DNA of 64,000 nucleotides from Lucifuga dentata (taxonomy: Eukaryota > Chordata > Actinopteri > Ophidiiformes > Bythitidae): the NCBI GenBank assembly GCA_014773175.1, contig VXCM01001462.1, positions 37,591 to 101,590 on the forward strand. Direction: 5' to 3'. Below are positions 60,652-64,000 of this stretch, in pieces. A model generated the notes under the pieces. It ran no database searches. It saw only the letters and a list, made by a program, of their open reading frames with translations, and was not told where the DNA came from. Each line of letters opens with the position of its first letter. Positions within the stretch are counted from its first letter, which is position 1. The position numbers were made by a program, and so were the translations under genes.

Positions 60652-63072
60652 GGAAAACGCTTCTGATGCAGAAGCACTCCCAAAGCTTTGTAAACTGGCA
60701 GCTTTTTAGAAATACATTTACAGAGACGCTTTCACACAAAAACCCTTTTGTAAGGACCTCAAGGACCTACAACTCCACCAAGAAAACTCTTTACTGAACT
60801 CAGAGGTTCAGCAGCACTTTAGTAATGATGTGTTCAAGCTACGGACTGAGAGAAGGTCAACAGAGAGAACAGCTGAACTTTAGAAATATGTTCTGATATT
60901 TGGGATGCGGCTGGAGACGTCAAATTAGCCTCAGGACGAGTTGCTCTCTGTCTTTCAGTATTTATTTCTGTCTGTCTCTGCTTTCATTTCTGTGGACCTC
61001 TGTCCATTCAATCTCTTCTTTCACACTTTATCACTTTCTCTTCTCTTTCCATTTCTCCCTCAGTGTCTCAAATAATCAAGAAAAGCGGGAAAGACTCCTA
61101 TTTTTACTGTCCCTGCATTGCCTATATTTAATCCCAATCCCAAATCCAGTGCCCAGCAACAAAAAAAAAAACAAAAAAAAAAAANAAAAAAAAAAAACGC
61201 CCCCACTTTGACCTACTGTCCTCGTGATTCCCTTGTTGAGAGGACATGTGGGCCTCAGATACACAGACACTCGTGTATGTATTGTTTAGCACTTCAGGAG
61301 AGCCTGACGTCATGCATTCGCCAGCAGCAAGCCTCGCCTTAAAGTCAACCAATGCCCTAACCTTAATCTAAATCCGTTTCCTAGCCTTCATCCTAAAAAA
61401 AAAAAAAAAAACNCGTCCGCGGACAGCGCACCGGAGCTGTCCGCGGTGCTGAACCGGCGCCAGCTCCTCACACGTTTTAGCGTTTTGCGCTTCAAACTGC
61501 GTCTCCTCCGCTGCTTTTCCGCCTGAACTCCGCGTATGTTTCAGGCCGCTACAACAACAGGCGTCTGGCTCATCCCCCAACCCGCAAAACAACCACTTTT
61601 GATTGATATGACACACACGTCCGGGACCGTCATCTTGCGCGCTTTGTGCTGTGGGGATAAGAGACGAGGCGCGTCTTTGACACACAGCCAGTCCCTATCG
61701 ATTTGCGAATACATTAGAGAGACTGTGTGGTGTGTAAAAACGTGAGTGGAATAGATAAATAGGAGTCGGCGTGGAATTTTCCATTCATTGCTCGCCCCCC
61801 ACCTCCCTTTCCTTTCCCCGTATGTAAGCCTATATGTATTGCACCTATGGTGGATGCTGCCCTGTAACACTCGGCTCTCTCTCCCGGAGCCTGACTTCCT
61901 CTGCTGCAGTGAGCAGCTGCCACATCCCGCACACAGCAACCCGCAATGCAGCGAGAGCTCCAGTGACTGTGTCGACCTCAACGGAGAGGTTTTTTTTTNT
62001 TTTTTTTTTTTTCTATCGTAATGATTCACTTCTGAGCTGACAGGCGGGTGTTTGAAGGGTACAGTCTCCGTCTTGAGCGCTCACAGGCGCCATGTTCCTT
62101 CAGAAGGTACAGGAGATGCAGTTTTGTGTGCTCAGCTTCAATTCTGCCTGAAGGTGAGGAGCAATAAACCAGTTGGCGCTCAGGAGCTTTAATTGGTAAA
62201 CAACCAACTATTGAGCGCTCTCTTTTTTTGCGCAAAAGAAAGCAAAGAGATGAAGGGATGAAGCAAACGTGTAAGTTGTAAAAAAAAAAAAAAAAAAAAN
62301 AAAAAAAAAAAAAAAAAAGACAGAGAAGCCACATGTTGCATAAATCATCCCAGATCCAAATGCGTAAAATGTGACACTAAATCCAAACATAAATGAAATA
62401 GACTGGGAAAACACAGTTAATACTCATGTTTGGATGTAAAGTTTGTTAAAATTACAGCTAATAGTAAAGCGCATTTAGTTTTCCTTCAAATGCCCATCTG
62501 TCAGAGCCCGTGAACATGTGTGCGGGGCCTGAATGGTGGTGCGCTTAATTTANAATGCCCATCTGTCAGAGCCCGTGAACATGTGTGCGGGGCCTGAATG
62601 GTGGTGCGCTTAATTTACTACTCAGTCAGTGGGGGGAGGGCGGTGTTTTAACAAATTAATCCAGAGGTAACACCGCCTGTAACAGCTTTATTCGTGCGAG
62701 TTACTGCAGCTTTTTCAGTGAAAAAAGATGACACCAGTGAAAACATTGCTGCTAAAATCCTTTTTTTTTTTTTTTTTTTTTNTTTTTTTTTTTTTTTTTT
62801 TAATTACATCATAACACAACTGTCACTCTGGTCGTTCACTCACTCGTCCATCCATTCATCCATCCGTTGGTTCATTCTTTCATTAATAGCCTCCCATACA
62901 TCCACATCAAAAACAAGGATCGTGACCCAAACACTTGGCCAAATCACTCGTGTTAAAACCAGGACAAGGACCAGAAAACACAGCCCTGCTTACCGTGCAC
63001 AACAAATTTCAGGCGAGGTGACTTTCCGACGATAATCGTGGCAAAAAACGACAGCAGGATGAAATACTTCAT
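14736..63072 (-). CDS. sema7a: Semaphorin 7A, complete coding region in 14 exons (639 aa)
   Basis: Fourteen exons with GT-AG borders join in one frame of 1920 nt. Residues 1-16 are a hydrophobic signal peptide. A Sema domain covers about residues 20-450, with the CGTN signature at 114-117 and YFFF at 218-221. A PSI domain follows at 466-505 (C467, C474, C477, C485, C494; SRDPYCAWD at 480-488). The Ig-like domain has C548 and C594. The tail at 616-638 is hydrophobic with a small-residue cluster N612-D613-G614 before it, as in GPI-anchored proteins. HATY at 554-557, a single Ig domain and the GPI-type tail point to class 7 rather than classes 3-6. Sequons lie at N108, N128, N225, N345, N502, N516 and N541. 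The family acts outside the cell on integrin beta-1 and plexin C1 in axon growth and immune signalling. The length is close to the mammalian protein (about 666 aa). Function is inferred from family membership. Confidence 0.96.
15515..15720 (-). mobile_element. Non-LTR retrotransposon fragment, RT C-terminal end
   Basis: On the minus strand it encodes GEVFRACPTGKRLLGRSRI and then HWRDYV, the same C-terminal reverse-transcriptase segment found on the plus strand at 54908-55250. A poly(G) run with one N at 15551 interrupts it. It lies in intron 13 of sema7a. Confidence 0.65.
15740..15872. repeat. 66-bp direct duplicate around a single N
   Basis: Bases 15740-15805 and 15807-15872 are identical, with N at 15806. 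The structure matches other single-N joins in this window and is probably an assembly artefact. Confidence 0.85.
15873..16372 (+). mobile_element. Rex1/L2-type non-LTR retrotransposon 3' end, decayed
   Basis: Broken reading frames recall the C-terminal end of a reverse transcriptase: SILTF-x-FPAWYG near the start and FKRSFIPTAINILN before the end. It closes with GGTGGACAATAAAACTGTAT and a TTCTA repeat tail at about 16360-16371, typical of these elements. Stops and shifts show it is dead. It lies in intron 13. Confidence 0.6.
16440..16580 (+). mobile_element. G+C-rich dispersed repeat fragment
   Basis: The segment contains GGGCCTCGTCCTGGAGCC, GGGCCTGCCTGGTTGGGCTC and AACAACATGGGAC. It resembles a G+C-rich part of a common fish non-LTR element. 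Family assignment is from memory of such sequences and uncertain. Confidence 0.4.
17096..17151 (-). CDS. sema7a: sema7a exon 13: PSI-Ig linker
   Basis: A 56-nt exon (residues 506-525) reading TLIQHLDESNSSVCGEAA, with sequon N516 and C520. It is too short to be called alone, but its phases (2 in, 1 out) link exons 12 and 14 exactly. Both borders are GT-AG (ATCAG acceptor, GTGAGT donor). A short variable linker at this place is expected in SEMA7A. Confidence 0.88.
17495..17667 (-). CDS. sema7a: sema7a exon 12: end of Sema and PSI domain
   Basis: Residues 449-505 plus two bases. GHLYVGT closes the propeller. The PSI domain then shows C467, YG at 470-471, C474, C477, SRDPYCAWD at 480-488 and C494. 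Sequon N502-I-T. The acceptor is TTCTTAG and the donor is CTGG|GTATGA. It ends in phase 2, which matches exon 13. Confidence 0.97.
17803..17918 (-). CDS. sema7a: sema7a exon 11
   Basis: Residues 410-448: EQGKVLKVLHT, then AFVISQYSLF and VLNMAVDSQK, the last Sema blade ('G-x-V-x-K-V'). The acceptor is CAACAG and the donor is AAAAG|GTAAGA. It follows the 12-kb intron 10. A (TG)n tract lies about 85-115 bases upstream of the acceptor on the coding strand. Confidence 0.95.
18004..18033. repeat. CA/TG microsatellite upstream of sema7a exon 11
   Basis: An (AC)n run on the plus strand, which is (TG)n on the coding strand, about 85-115 bases before the exon 11 acceptor. It extends into a hairpin: ACACACAGAACTACA (18027-18041) pairs with TGTAGTTCTGTGTGT (18049-18063). 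Confidence 0.8.
18242..18374. repeat. 66-bp direct duplicate around a single N
   Basis: Bases 18242-18307 and 18309-18374 are identical, with N at 18308. Likely an assembly join, in intron 10. Confidence 0.85.
19003..19152 (+). mobile_element. TTAA element, short left fragment
   Basis: Only the left quarter is present: GCCCAATAAATACTATCTGC, ACATAAAACTGTATTTTAG and CCTGTTATTTTGCCAAATC. It ends near the hairpin at 19155. Confidence 0.6.
19155..19195. repeat. Perfect 17-bp hairpin
   Basis: AGACATACAGCATATTC at 19155-19171 pairs with its exact complement at 19179-19195 across a 7-base loop. It is not part of the TTAA element consensus. Confidence 0.75.
19238..19512 (+). repeat. Dispersed repeat B, copy 1
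   Basis: It shares TTAAAGAGACAGTA, the region CACTACATGTGCACAGTGTT and ATGGATCAATGTGTTTTT with copies at 21820-22150 (inverted) and 51855-52115. The class is unknown. Confidence 0.5.
21108..21751 (-). mobile_element. TTAA element containing a 33-N gap
   Basis: It begins TTAAAGGACAATACCAGCC and keeps the full interior. Bases 21406-21470 are repeated at 21504-21568 on the two sides of 33 Ns (21471-21503), so the true element is probably about 98 bases shorter. The right end is worn away. One more N lies at 21662 in a T run. Confidence 0.8.
21820..22150 (-). repeat. Dispersed repeat B, copy 2
   Basis: It is inverted relative to 19238-19512: TACTGTCTCTTTAA and CACTGATCCACTTC read as the complement of the other copies. 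An AAAAC-type tandem run is at about 21852-21897. Confidence 0.5.
22460..22785 (-). pseudogene. Coding-like remnant, unidentified
   Basis: On the minus strand 22780-22631 is open for 50 codons, rich in Glu, Lys, Arg and Leu, including EEKLEQLVSEVQTIRNERRE, which looks like a coiled coil. After one TGA the same frame continues to about 22460 with MELLQQKLPLRDEEKTL. I do not recognise the source. It could be a dead retrotransposon or processed gene, or chance. It lies inside intron 10. Confidence 0.3.
22786..23189. other. Intron 10 sequence, nothing recognised
   Basis: AT-rich intronic sequence with no exon, element or simple repeat of note. Confidence 0.4.
23190..23620 (+). mobile_element. 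TTAA element, left-truncated copy
   Basis: It lacks the left terminal repeat. It has GGGACTATATTCCCTGGTG, CTCCATGTTGGACTGGTTAA and GTTTCAAGTCTCTACAGG, and ends TATTGTCCTTTAA. Confidence 0.8.
24351..24935 (-). mobile_element. TTAA element, full-length copy
   Basis: TTAA lies at both ends (TTAAAGGACAATACCACTC to GGTGGTATGATCCTTTAA). The terminal inverted repeats extend about 85 bp. One of the best copies for a consensus. Confidence 0.88.
24936..26535. other. Intron 10 sequence, nothing recognised
   Basis: Mixed unique-looking intronic sequence. A fragment near 25440 (GGTGCCCTTGAGCATGGCAC) is a common fish repeat motif. No exon is supported. Confidence 0.4.
26536..27129 (-). mobile_element. 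TTAA element, full-length copy
   Basis: It begins TTAAAGGATCATCCGG and ends CACCTTTAA. The interior has GCTATTAAAATCAACTTGTA, GGAAATATAGTCCCAGGAG and GGTTGTCAGTAATGTAACAT. Confidence 0.88.
27130..28985. other. Intron 10 sequence, no gene seen
   Basis: Several short reading frames on both strands but none with family features. 28760-28930 and 29430-29690 share degenerate motifs such as GTGTTGAAAT and AGAGTTAA, suggesting an old tandem or interspersed repeat. Confidence 0.35.
28991..29117. repeat. 63-bp direct duplicate around a single N
   Basis: 28991-29053 repeats as 29055-29117 with N at 29054. Likely an assembly join. Confidence 0.85.
29358..29412 (+). mobile_element. Small fragment of the common fish retroelement
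   Basis: GGCAGCACTGTTGCCTCACA followed by AAAGTCCAGGGTTC matches the start of the repeat whose later part is at 11215-11383. Confidence 0.5.
29421..29549. repeat. 64-bp direct duplicate around a single N
   Basis: 29421-29484 repeats as 29486-29549 with N at 29485. Likely an assembly join, in intron 10 close to exon 10. Confidence 0.85.
29992..30199 (-). CDS. sema7a: sema7a exon 10
   Basis: Residues 341-409 plus one base. It starts at C341 and ends DEHYSVLYLGT, the penultimate Sema blade. Sequon N345-S-T. The acceptor is CTCTCAG. The donor ACAG|GTGTGTGTGTGT lies on a GT dinucleotide run, so the 5' splice site is formed by a microsatellite. The exon length is not a multiple of three, so skipping it would break the frame. 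Confidence 0.95.
30200..31399. other. sema7a intron 9, nothing recognised
   Basis: 1200 bases between exons 10 and 9 with no known element. A weak CTCF-like string CCACTAGGGGGC lies at 31301-31312. Confidence 0.5.
31400..31508 (-). CDS. sema7a: sema7a exon 9
   Basis: Residues 305-340 after the split Trp codon: GRTVICAYSIEDIDQAF, then TSKLKGY and SRPGM. The 'S-A-V-C-x-Y-x-x-x-D-I-x-x-x-F' and 'P-R-P-G' elements are conserved across semaphorins. The acceptor is TTTCAG and the donor is AATG|GTAAGA. It is phase 2 in and phase 0 out. Confidence 0.96.
31798..32907 (-). mobile_element. TTAA element interrupted by an A+T-rich repeat
   Basis: It starts TTTAAATGATCATATACAGC and ends GGTATGGTCCTTTAA. 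The element breaks at about 32373 (GGGTTGTATATAATC) and resumes at about 32858 with GAGCGCAAACATGCACAAT. The roughly 485 bases between are a different repeat. Confidence 0.8.
32374..32857. repeat. A+T-rich repeat inserted in a TTAA element
   Basis: It begins near GTCATTGCACAGAGTACAG and contains AGAAGTGCAAAAAGTAGTAA, an AT run (32499-32522) and a TAGA run (about 32748-32798). It resembles the 3' tail of a fish retroelement. Confidence 0.5.
32908..34160. other. sema7a intron 8, nothing recognised
   Basis: Unique-looking AT-rich intronic sequence between two TTAA elements. A few GT-rich stretches near 33477 and 33621. Confidence 0.4.
34161..34873 (+). mobile_element. TTAA element with internal TAG expansion
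   Basis: It starts TTAAAGGCCCATACCGCC and ends GGTATGCTCCTTTAA. A (TAG)n tract at 34668-34799 sits where other copies have the short motif CCAGTAGTA, so the repeat seems to have grown from the element. Confidence 0.88.
35195..35314 (+). mobile_element. TTAA element, right-end fragment
   Basis: Only the right terminal part is left, from about TTCTGAAATTTACAGC to TATATTGGGCTCAAACATGC and GGTATGGTCCTTTAA. Confidence 0.75.
35367..35499. repeat. 66-bp direct duplicate covering the exon 8 donor
   Basis: 35367-35432 and 35434-35499 are identical, with N at 35433. The unit includes the last 13 coding bases of sema7a exon 8 and its GTGAGC donor. Confidence 0.9.
35487..35665 (-). CDS. sema7a: sema7a exon 8
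   Basis: Residues 245-304. It contains W258-T-T-F-M-K-A-R-V-M-C268 (the conserved 'W-x-x-F-L-K-A-x-L-x-C' strand) and YGLFSNAW at 297-304 (the 'Y-G-V-F' strand). The acceptor is CTCACAG and the donor is GCATG|GTGAGC. The last 13 coding bases (35487-35499) and the donor flank are repeated at 35367-35432, across the N at 35433. That second copy is probably an assembly duplicate, and an automatic gene model could be misled by it. Confidence 0.95.
35822..36127 (-). mobile_element. TTAA element, short rearranged copy
   Basis: TTAA lies at both ends (TTAAAGGACAATACCGGC and GTGTGGTCCTTTAA), but most of the interior is missing and replaced by T-rich and unrelated sequence. It lies in the 524-base intron 7, close to exon 7. 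Confidence 0.75.
36190..36329 (-). CDS. sema7a: sema7a exon 7
   Basis: Residues 198-244. NPQF at 198-201 and EEIYFFFSEF at 215-224 are the typical 'P-x-F-x-x-A ... D-K-I-Y-F-F-F' blade, followed by RARIGRICT. Sequon at N225. The acceptor is CACACAG and the donor is CACG|GTACAA. In mammalian SEMA7A the cysteine equivalent to C243 is followed directly by the integrin-binding RGD; here it is followed by T244. Confidence 0.96.
36330..37376. other. sema7a intron 6
   Basis: AT-rich. A long T run with one N at 36514 (about 36493-36534). No other element recognised. Confidence 0.5.
37377..37484 (-). CDS. sema7a: sema7a exon 6
   Basis: Residues 162-198, beginning DGSLYSAL, which matches the 'G-x-LY(S/A)' strand of the Sema propeller. 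It ends TENVWLL before a split Asn codon. The acceptor is GTCTCAG and the donor is CTGA|GTGAGT. It enters and leaves in phase 1. Confidence 0.95.
37485..41439. other. sema7a intron 5, left part
   Basis: No exon seen. It holds a CA run (37879-37937), a CT run (38101-38135), a GGA run (38529-38557), an inverted repeat at 37990-38033, and poly(A) with an N at 41334. The stretch 38600-38900 is free of repeats and might be conserved non-coding sequence. Confidence 0.45.
41440..41867 (+). mobile_element. TTAA element with internal deletion
   Basis: It begins TTAAAGGACCATACCATCC and ends CTGGTATGGTCCTTTAA. About 150 bases of interior are missing: it jumps from TATTCAAGCGATAAATGCAG to GTATCAACAAGTTGATTTTA. 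The ends are well preserved. Confidence 0.88.
42520..42796 (+). mobile_element. TTAA element, deleted copy
   Basis: It has a left part with TTTTGCATGTTTAAGCCC and CTGTATTTCAGTTTTCCTG, then a jump to the right terminal part ending GCCGGTATGGTCCTTTTAA. Confidence 0.75.
43288..43830 (-). mobile_element. TTAA element, copy with lost left tip
   Basis: It starts inside the left inverted repeat (ACATGTTTGAGCCCGATAT) and ends GCTGGTATGGTCCTTTAA. The interior is recognisable throughout. Confidence 0.82.
44157..44262 (-). CDS. sema7a: sema7a exon 5
   Basis: Residues 127-161 plus one base, starting VNDSVLTDV (sequon N128) and containing the ISPPYPSQRS segment that corresponds to the proline-rich strand after the CGTN element in semaphorins. 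The acceptor is CTCCACAG and the donor is ACAG|GTAATG. It leaves in phase 1. Confidence 0.94.
44263..45163. other. sema7a intron 4
   Basis: 901 bases with an A-rich, AAGA-rich stretch (about 44520-44660) and one N at 44559. No element recognised. Confidence 0.5.
45164..45259 (-). CDS. sema7a: sema7a exon 4: CGTN signature
   Basis: Residues 95-126 with the core C97-D-N, then V113-C-G-T-N-A and P121-R-C-W, the most conserved stretch of semaphorins. Sequon at N108-D-T. The acceptor is CCCCACAG and the donor is CTG|GTAAGA. It is phase 0 at both ends. Reading through the donor stays open for some codons, but the joined product needs the splice. Confidence 0.96.
45772..46262 (-). mobile_element. 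TTAA element, diverged copy
   Basis: It begins TTAAAGGACAATACTGG and ends CCAGTATTGTCCTGTAA, with a mutated right TTAA. The interior is shortened. Confidence 0.8.
46730..46790. repeat. Poly(C) tract with N
   Basis: A run of more than 40 C from about 46731, with N at 46774, followed by CCCCACCCCCACCCC. Its true length is unknown because the assembly breaks inside it. Confidence 0.8.
46791..47486. other. sema7a intron 3, nothing recognised
   Basis: No exon. A CTCF-like string with one extra G (CCACCAGGGGGGCAT) is near 46990. The rest resembles old repeat debris. Confidence 0.35.
47487..48049. mobile_element. Possible hAT-like non-autonomous element
   Basis: The ends are weakly inverted: ATGCTGCATTTGCCAGATC on the left, and AATGCTGCTTTCAAGCTACC as the complement on the right. 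Subterminal CTACTTGGAAAACTGCG and GGAAGTCGGAACTTCCGACT are typical of such fish elements. No transposase. Confidence 0.4.
48050..50966. other. sema7a intron 3, near exon 3
   Basis: It holds GT then T runs (49281-49325), an AAAT-type run near 49530, a poly(A) run (about 49807-49835) and a T run with N at 50293. 49400-50220 is strongly AT-biased with repeated AGAAAA/TTTTAGAA motifs. No exon seen. Confidence 0.45.
50967..51029 (-). CDS. sema7a: sema7a exon 3
   Basis: A 63-nt exon for residues 74-94 (IPAASDETAKATCMAKAAPP followed by K). It is preceded by a CCCACAG acceptor and followed by a GTACAA donor. C86 is the expected first Sema-domain cysteine of the region that precedes the C-x-N element. 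It is in phase 0 at both ends, so skipping it would keep the frame. I accept it, despite its small size, because it joins exons 2 and 4 exactly. Confidence 0.9.
51332..51837 (-). mobile_element. TTAA element, near full-length
   Basis: It begins TTAAAGGACCATATTGGCG and ends GCAGTATGGTCCTTTAA. An A/C-rich run is near 51690-51722. It lies in intron 2, about 300 bases from exon 3. Confidence 0.87.
51855..52115 (+). repeat. Dispersed repeat B, copy 3
   Basis: GTGCACAGTGGCACTGCAGC and ATGGATCAGTGTGTGTTTTT align with copies 1 and 2. An AG run is at about 51999-52013. Confidence 0.5.
52500..53075 (-). mobile_element. LTR-retrotransposon-like fragment with a 59-N gap
   Basis: It contains GACGAGTGTGGTTTGGACCC, AGTTCCTTTATTGAGTCC and a long AGACAGGCAGG-rich part. 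The gap is at 52969-53027, followed by C-rich sequence. The structure matches a common fish LTR-type repeat. The related stretch at 58996-59515 runs in the other direction. Confidence 0.4.
53323..53879 (-). mobile_element. TTAA element, full-length copy
   Basis: It begins TTAAAGGACAATACCAG and ends CACTGGTATGGTCCTTTAA, with the complete interior including AATATAGTCCCAGCAGAAGA. Confidence 0.88.
53880..54610. other. sema7a intron 2, nothing recognised
   Basis: AT-rich sequence with no exon or element that I can name. Confidence 0.45.
54611..55245 (+). mobile_element. Non-LTR retrotransposon, RT C-terminal end and 3' tail
   Basis: Reading frames with small breaks recall the C-terminal part of a fish non-LTR polymerase: KLSIYRSTFQS-like sequence, then ELWVDTER, then DIRERLKVEPLLLPIDRSQ, MRWFGNLIRTPPGSLPLEVF and TRWRDYISHMVW. 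It ends in GGATAATGGATGGATGAT. It is 5' truncated, as usual for these elements, and dead. It lies in intron 2, about 230 bases from exon 2 and opposite in direction to the gene. Confidence 0.7.
55478..55617 (-). CDS. sema7a: sema7a exon 2: start of the Sema domain
   Basis: This exon encodes residues 27-73, including FTKPENYISMYHQEGSDTLY and then VGG. The pattern of a phenylalanine-rich strand followed by LYVGG is the first blade of a semaphorin propeller. The acceptor is TTTCAG and the donor is GTACGC. It enters in phase 1 and leaves in phase 0. Confidence 0.95.
55785..57310. repeat. Large ACT/AGT trinucleotide region in intron 1
   Basis: A pure (ACT)n run at 55785-55828, an imperfect (ACT)n tract over about 420 bases (56203-56622) interrupted by ATGACT and ACAACT, and further diverged ACT/AGT at about 56756-56866 and 57178-57310. 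The long open frames (Thr-, Tyr- or Val-rich) are products of the repeat, not genes. Confidence 0.9.
57370..58250. other. sema7a intron 1, no gene seen
   Basis: A poly(A) run ends near 57389. 57640-57860 is free of repeats and might be conserved non-coding sequence. No exon seen. Confidence 0.4.
58255..58435 (+). pseudogene. 28S rRNA 3'-end fragment
   Basis: CCATCTGTGGGATTATGACT and GAATGCCTCTAAATCAGAAT match the very conserved 3' part of vertebrate 28S rRNA, with a few changes. Further conserved blocks follow: TAGCGCCATGAATC, GGATAACCGGCCCCCG and AGAGCCGTTCATGACTGGGC. It is about 180 bases, isolated from any rDNA unit, and diverged, so it is a relic and not a working rRNA gene. Confidence 0.8.
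58440..58866 (+). mobile_element. Rex1/L2-type non-LTR retrotransposon 3' end fused to 28S
   Basis: A frame at 58557-58688 reads THPLIHQFNLLPSGQHYRVP, then KPFIPNTIGLLNKLH and stop, the C-terminal end of this reverse-transcriptase group. The 3' UTR follows, ending in an ATTGT tandem tail at 58850-58866. It starts directly after the 28S fragment on the same strand. Confidence 0.7.
58996..59515 (+). mobile_element. LTR-retrotransposon-like fragment
   Basis: It contains GTTCATGACCTGTCCACTAG, CTTGTTGCTTTGTTCCTTGCC and an end block with TAATCCTGCCTAAAGCCTGC, CTTGAGTCCTCACCCCTGAA and AGTGACACTC. An AT run is at 59148-59165 and a T run with N at 59404. The end block resembles the complement of 52500-52600. 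Confidence 0.4.
59520..61140. other. sema7a intron 1, nothing recognised
   Basis: AT-rich intronic sequence with poly(T) at about 60627-60650. No exon or element recognised. Confidence 0.45.
61414..62160. promoter_or_regulatory. G+C- and CpG-rich block in intron 1
   Basis: In contrast to the surrounding AT-rich sequence, 61414-61700 is dense in CG dinucleotides (GTCCGCGG, GGCGCCAG, GCGCGC, GAGGCGCG), and 61700-62160 is moderately G+C-rich. It lies 0.9-1.6 kb inside intron 1. An 11-bp perfect inverted repeat is at 61417-61427 and 61436-61446. It may be part of the promoter CpG island or an alternative first exon. Confidence 0.4.
62489..62617. repeat. 64-bp direct duplicate around a single N
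   Basis: 62489-62552 repeats as 62554-62617 with N at 62553. Likely an assembly join, about 380 bases from exon 1. Confidence 0.85.
62994..63072 (-). CDS. sema7a: sema7a exon 1: start codon and signal peptide
   Basis: The ATG at 63072-63070 opens 26 codons plus one base. The peptide begins MKYFILLSFFATIIVG, a basic residue followed by a hydrophobic core, which fits a secretory signal with cleavage near residue 16. The exon ends at a GTAAGC donor (intron starts at 62993) in phase 1, which matches exon 2. An in-frame upstream ATG was not evaluated; this start was chosen because the signal peptide begins directly here. Confidence 0.9.
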
Positions 63073-63420
63073 CTTTGAGGGTCAATCTTTATGTGGCCGT
63101 TTCGTTAAAAAAAAAAAAAAAAAAAAAAAAATATTTAAAAAAAAAATGGTCAGCCCGAATGAAACGCTCTGCAAAAAATAAATAAATAAATTCCTCCTCC
63201 TTCTCTCTTCCAGCCGCCTCTACGGTTCCTCTCCGGTCTGCTGTGCGTCCCAGATCTCTGCCACCGACTGCTGCTCCGGGTCCTGTCTTGTCTGTCTGCT
63301 ACACCGACAGTTCAGTTTGGAGAAGTCGGGGTGTCAGGCTCCACCTCGGAAACAAAAAGGCGAAGGAGGAGTGTAGCCTTTCTGCAGGGGCGCAGGCAAG
63401 AAGAGAGGGACGGTGAAAAT
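63073..63420 (-). promoter_or_regulatory. Presumed 5' UTR and proximal promoter of sema7a
   Basis: The block 63212-63412 is richer in G+C than its surroundings and lies directly upstream of the start codon on the coding strand. I see no clear TATA box. Between it and the ATG are A/T runs at 63107-63146 and 63172-63192. The transcription start cannot be placed from sequence alone. The rest of the window to 64000 shows no gene and has a TTA microsatellite at about 63887-63910. Confidence 0.4.
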
Positions 63421-64000
63421 CGCCTACATCGAAGAGTTTAATGATCTGTTAAAGACGTTTAAGATTACGCATAATACCTGTTGCTATTACAGAAATTGGA
63501 TTTTCACCGATTTTTTGCAAGAATGGCAGCATAACTTTGTGTGCACCATTGGGAATCTCTTCCAAGTTTTAGGGAAATGTTTTCCCAGAATTCTTACTAC
63601 AGATGTAAATTAATTGTTTTCACTGGTTTCACATGGGAATCTGGGATGAAAGCTGTAAGAGAATAGTGGAACAGGACCATTTCATGTACCAAATCATCAC
63701 GCCAGCTAATTATGATATTACTCCAGCAACTGCATTGGATGTATTGTCCAATCAATATCTGTCAGTAGTCCATTGAGTGCCTGAATAAGAATGAATCAGC
63801 AATTTGGCTCTATTGTGTTTGCTTAAGTTGTTGAGGTCTCTGGAACCCATTTTCAATCTTTACTCAAAGCAAAATGATACAATGAATTATTATTATTATT
63901 ATTATTATTTTGTAAACCTGAGATTCATTAGACTTGGCTCATTTTCGGTGGAGAACATGTAAATGAACAAATTTTCATTGAGCATACACTATAACACCCC

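Overview
This looks like animal nuclear DNA from a teleost fish, probably a percomorph. The basis is AT-rich sequence, abundant CA/GT and trinucleotide microsatellites, several interspersed repeat types that I recognise as typical of fish genomes, and one vertebrate gene with 14 coding exons and GT-AG introns. I see no bacterial, phage, plasmid or CRISPR feature.

The one gene I can support is on the minus strand and runs from the start codon at 63072 to the stop codon at 14736. It is a complete semaphorin 7A (sema7a) coding region. Fourteen exons (79, 140, 63, 96, 106, 108, 140, 179, 109, 208, 116, 173, 56 and 347 nt) join in a continuous frame to 1920 nt, encoding 639 residues. The order is signal peptide, Sema domain, PSI domain, one Ig-like domain, then a C-terminal hydrophobic tail of the GPI-anchor type. 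The gene spans about 48 kb; intron 10 alone is about 12 kb.

Layout from left to right: 1-13.3 kb is gene-poor sequence downstream of sema7a, with mobile-element remnants and microsatellites. 13.3-14.7 kb is the presumed 3' UTR. 14.7-18 kb holds exons 14 to 11. 18-30 kb is intron 10. 30-37.5 kb holds exons 10 to 6. 44-45.3 kb holds exons 5 and 4. Exon 3 is at 51.0 kb, exon 2 at 55.5 kb and exon 1 at 63.0 kb. The presumed promoter and 5' UTR lie to the right of 63.07 kb.

The introns and the downstream flank are full of repeats. The dominant one is an element of about 450-600 bp with long terminal inverted repeats and TTAA at both ends, present in about 18 whole or partial copies. There are also pieces of non-LTR and LTR-type retrotransposons, hAT-like and Tc1-like non-autonomous elements, a 137-bp inverted-repeat pair, and a 28S rRNA fragment joined to the 3' end of a non-LTR retrotransposon. 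Several single-N gaps are flanked by identical 63-66 bp direct repeats. These look like assembly joins, and one of them copies the splice donor of exon 8.

I did not find a new multi-gene system. The observations most worth checking are the TTAA element family, the 28S-retrotransposon chimera, the UG-repeat tracts at both ends of sema7a intron 10, and the absence of the integrin-binding RGD where the mammalian protein has it.
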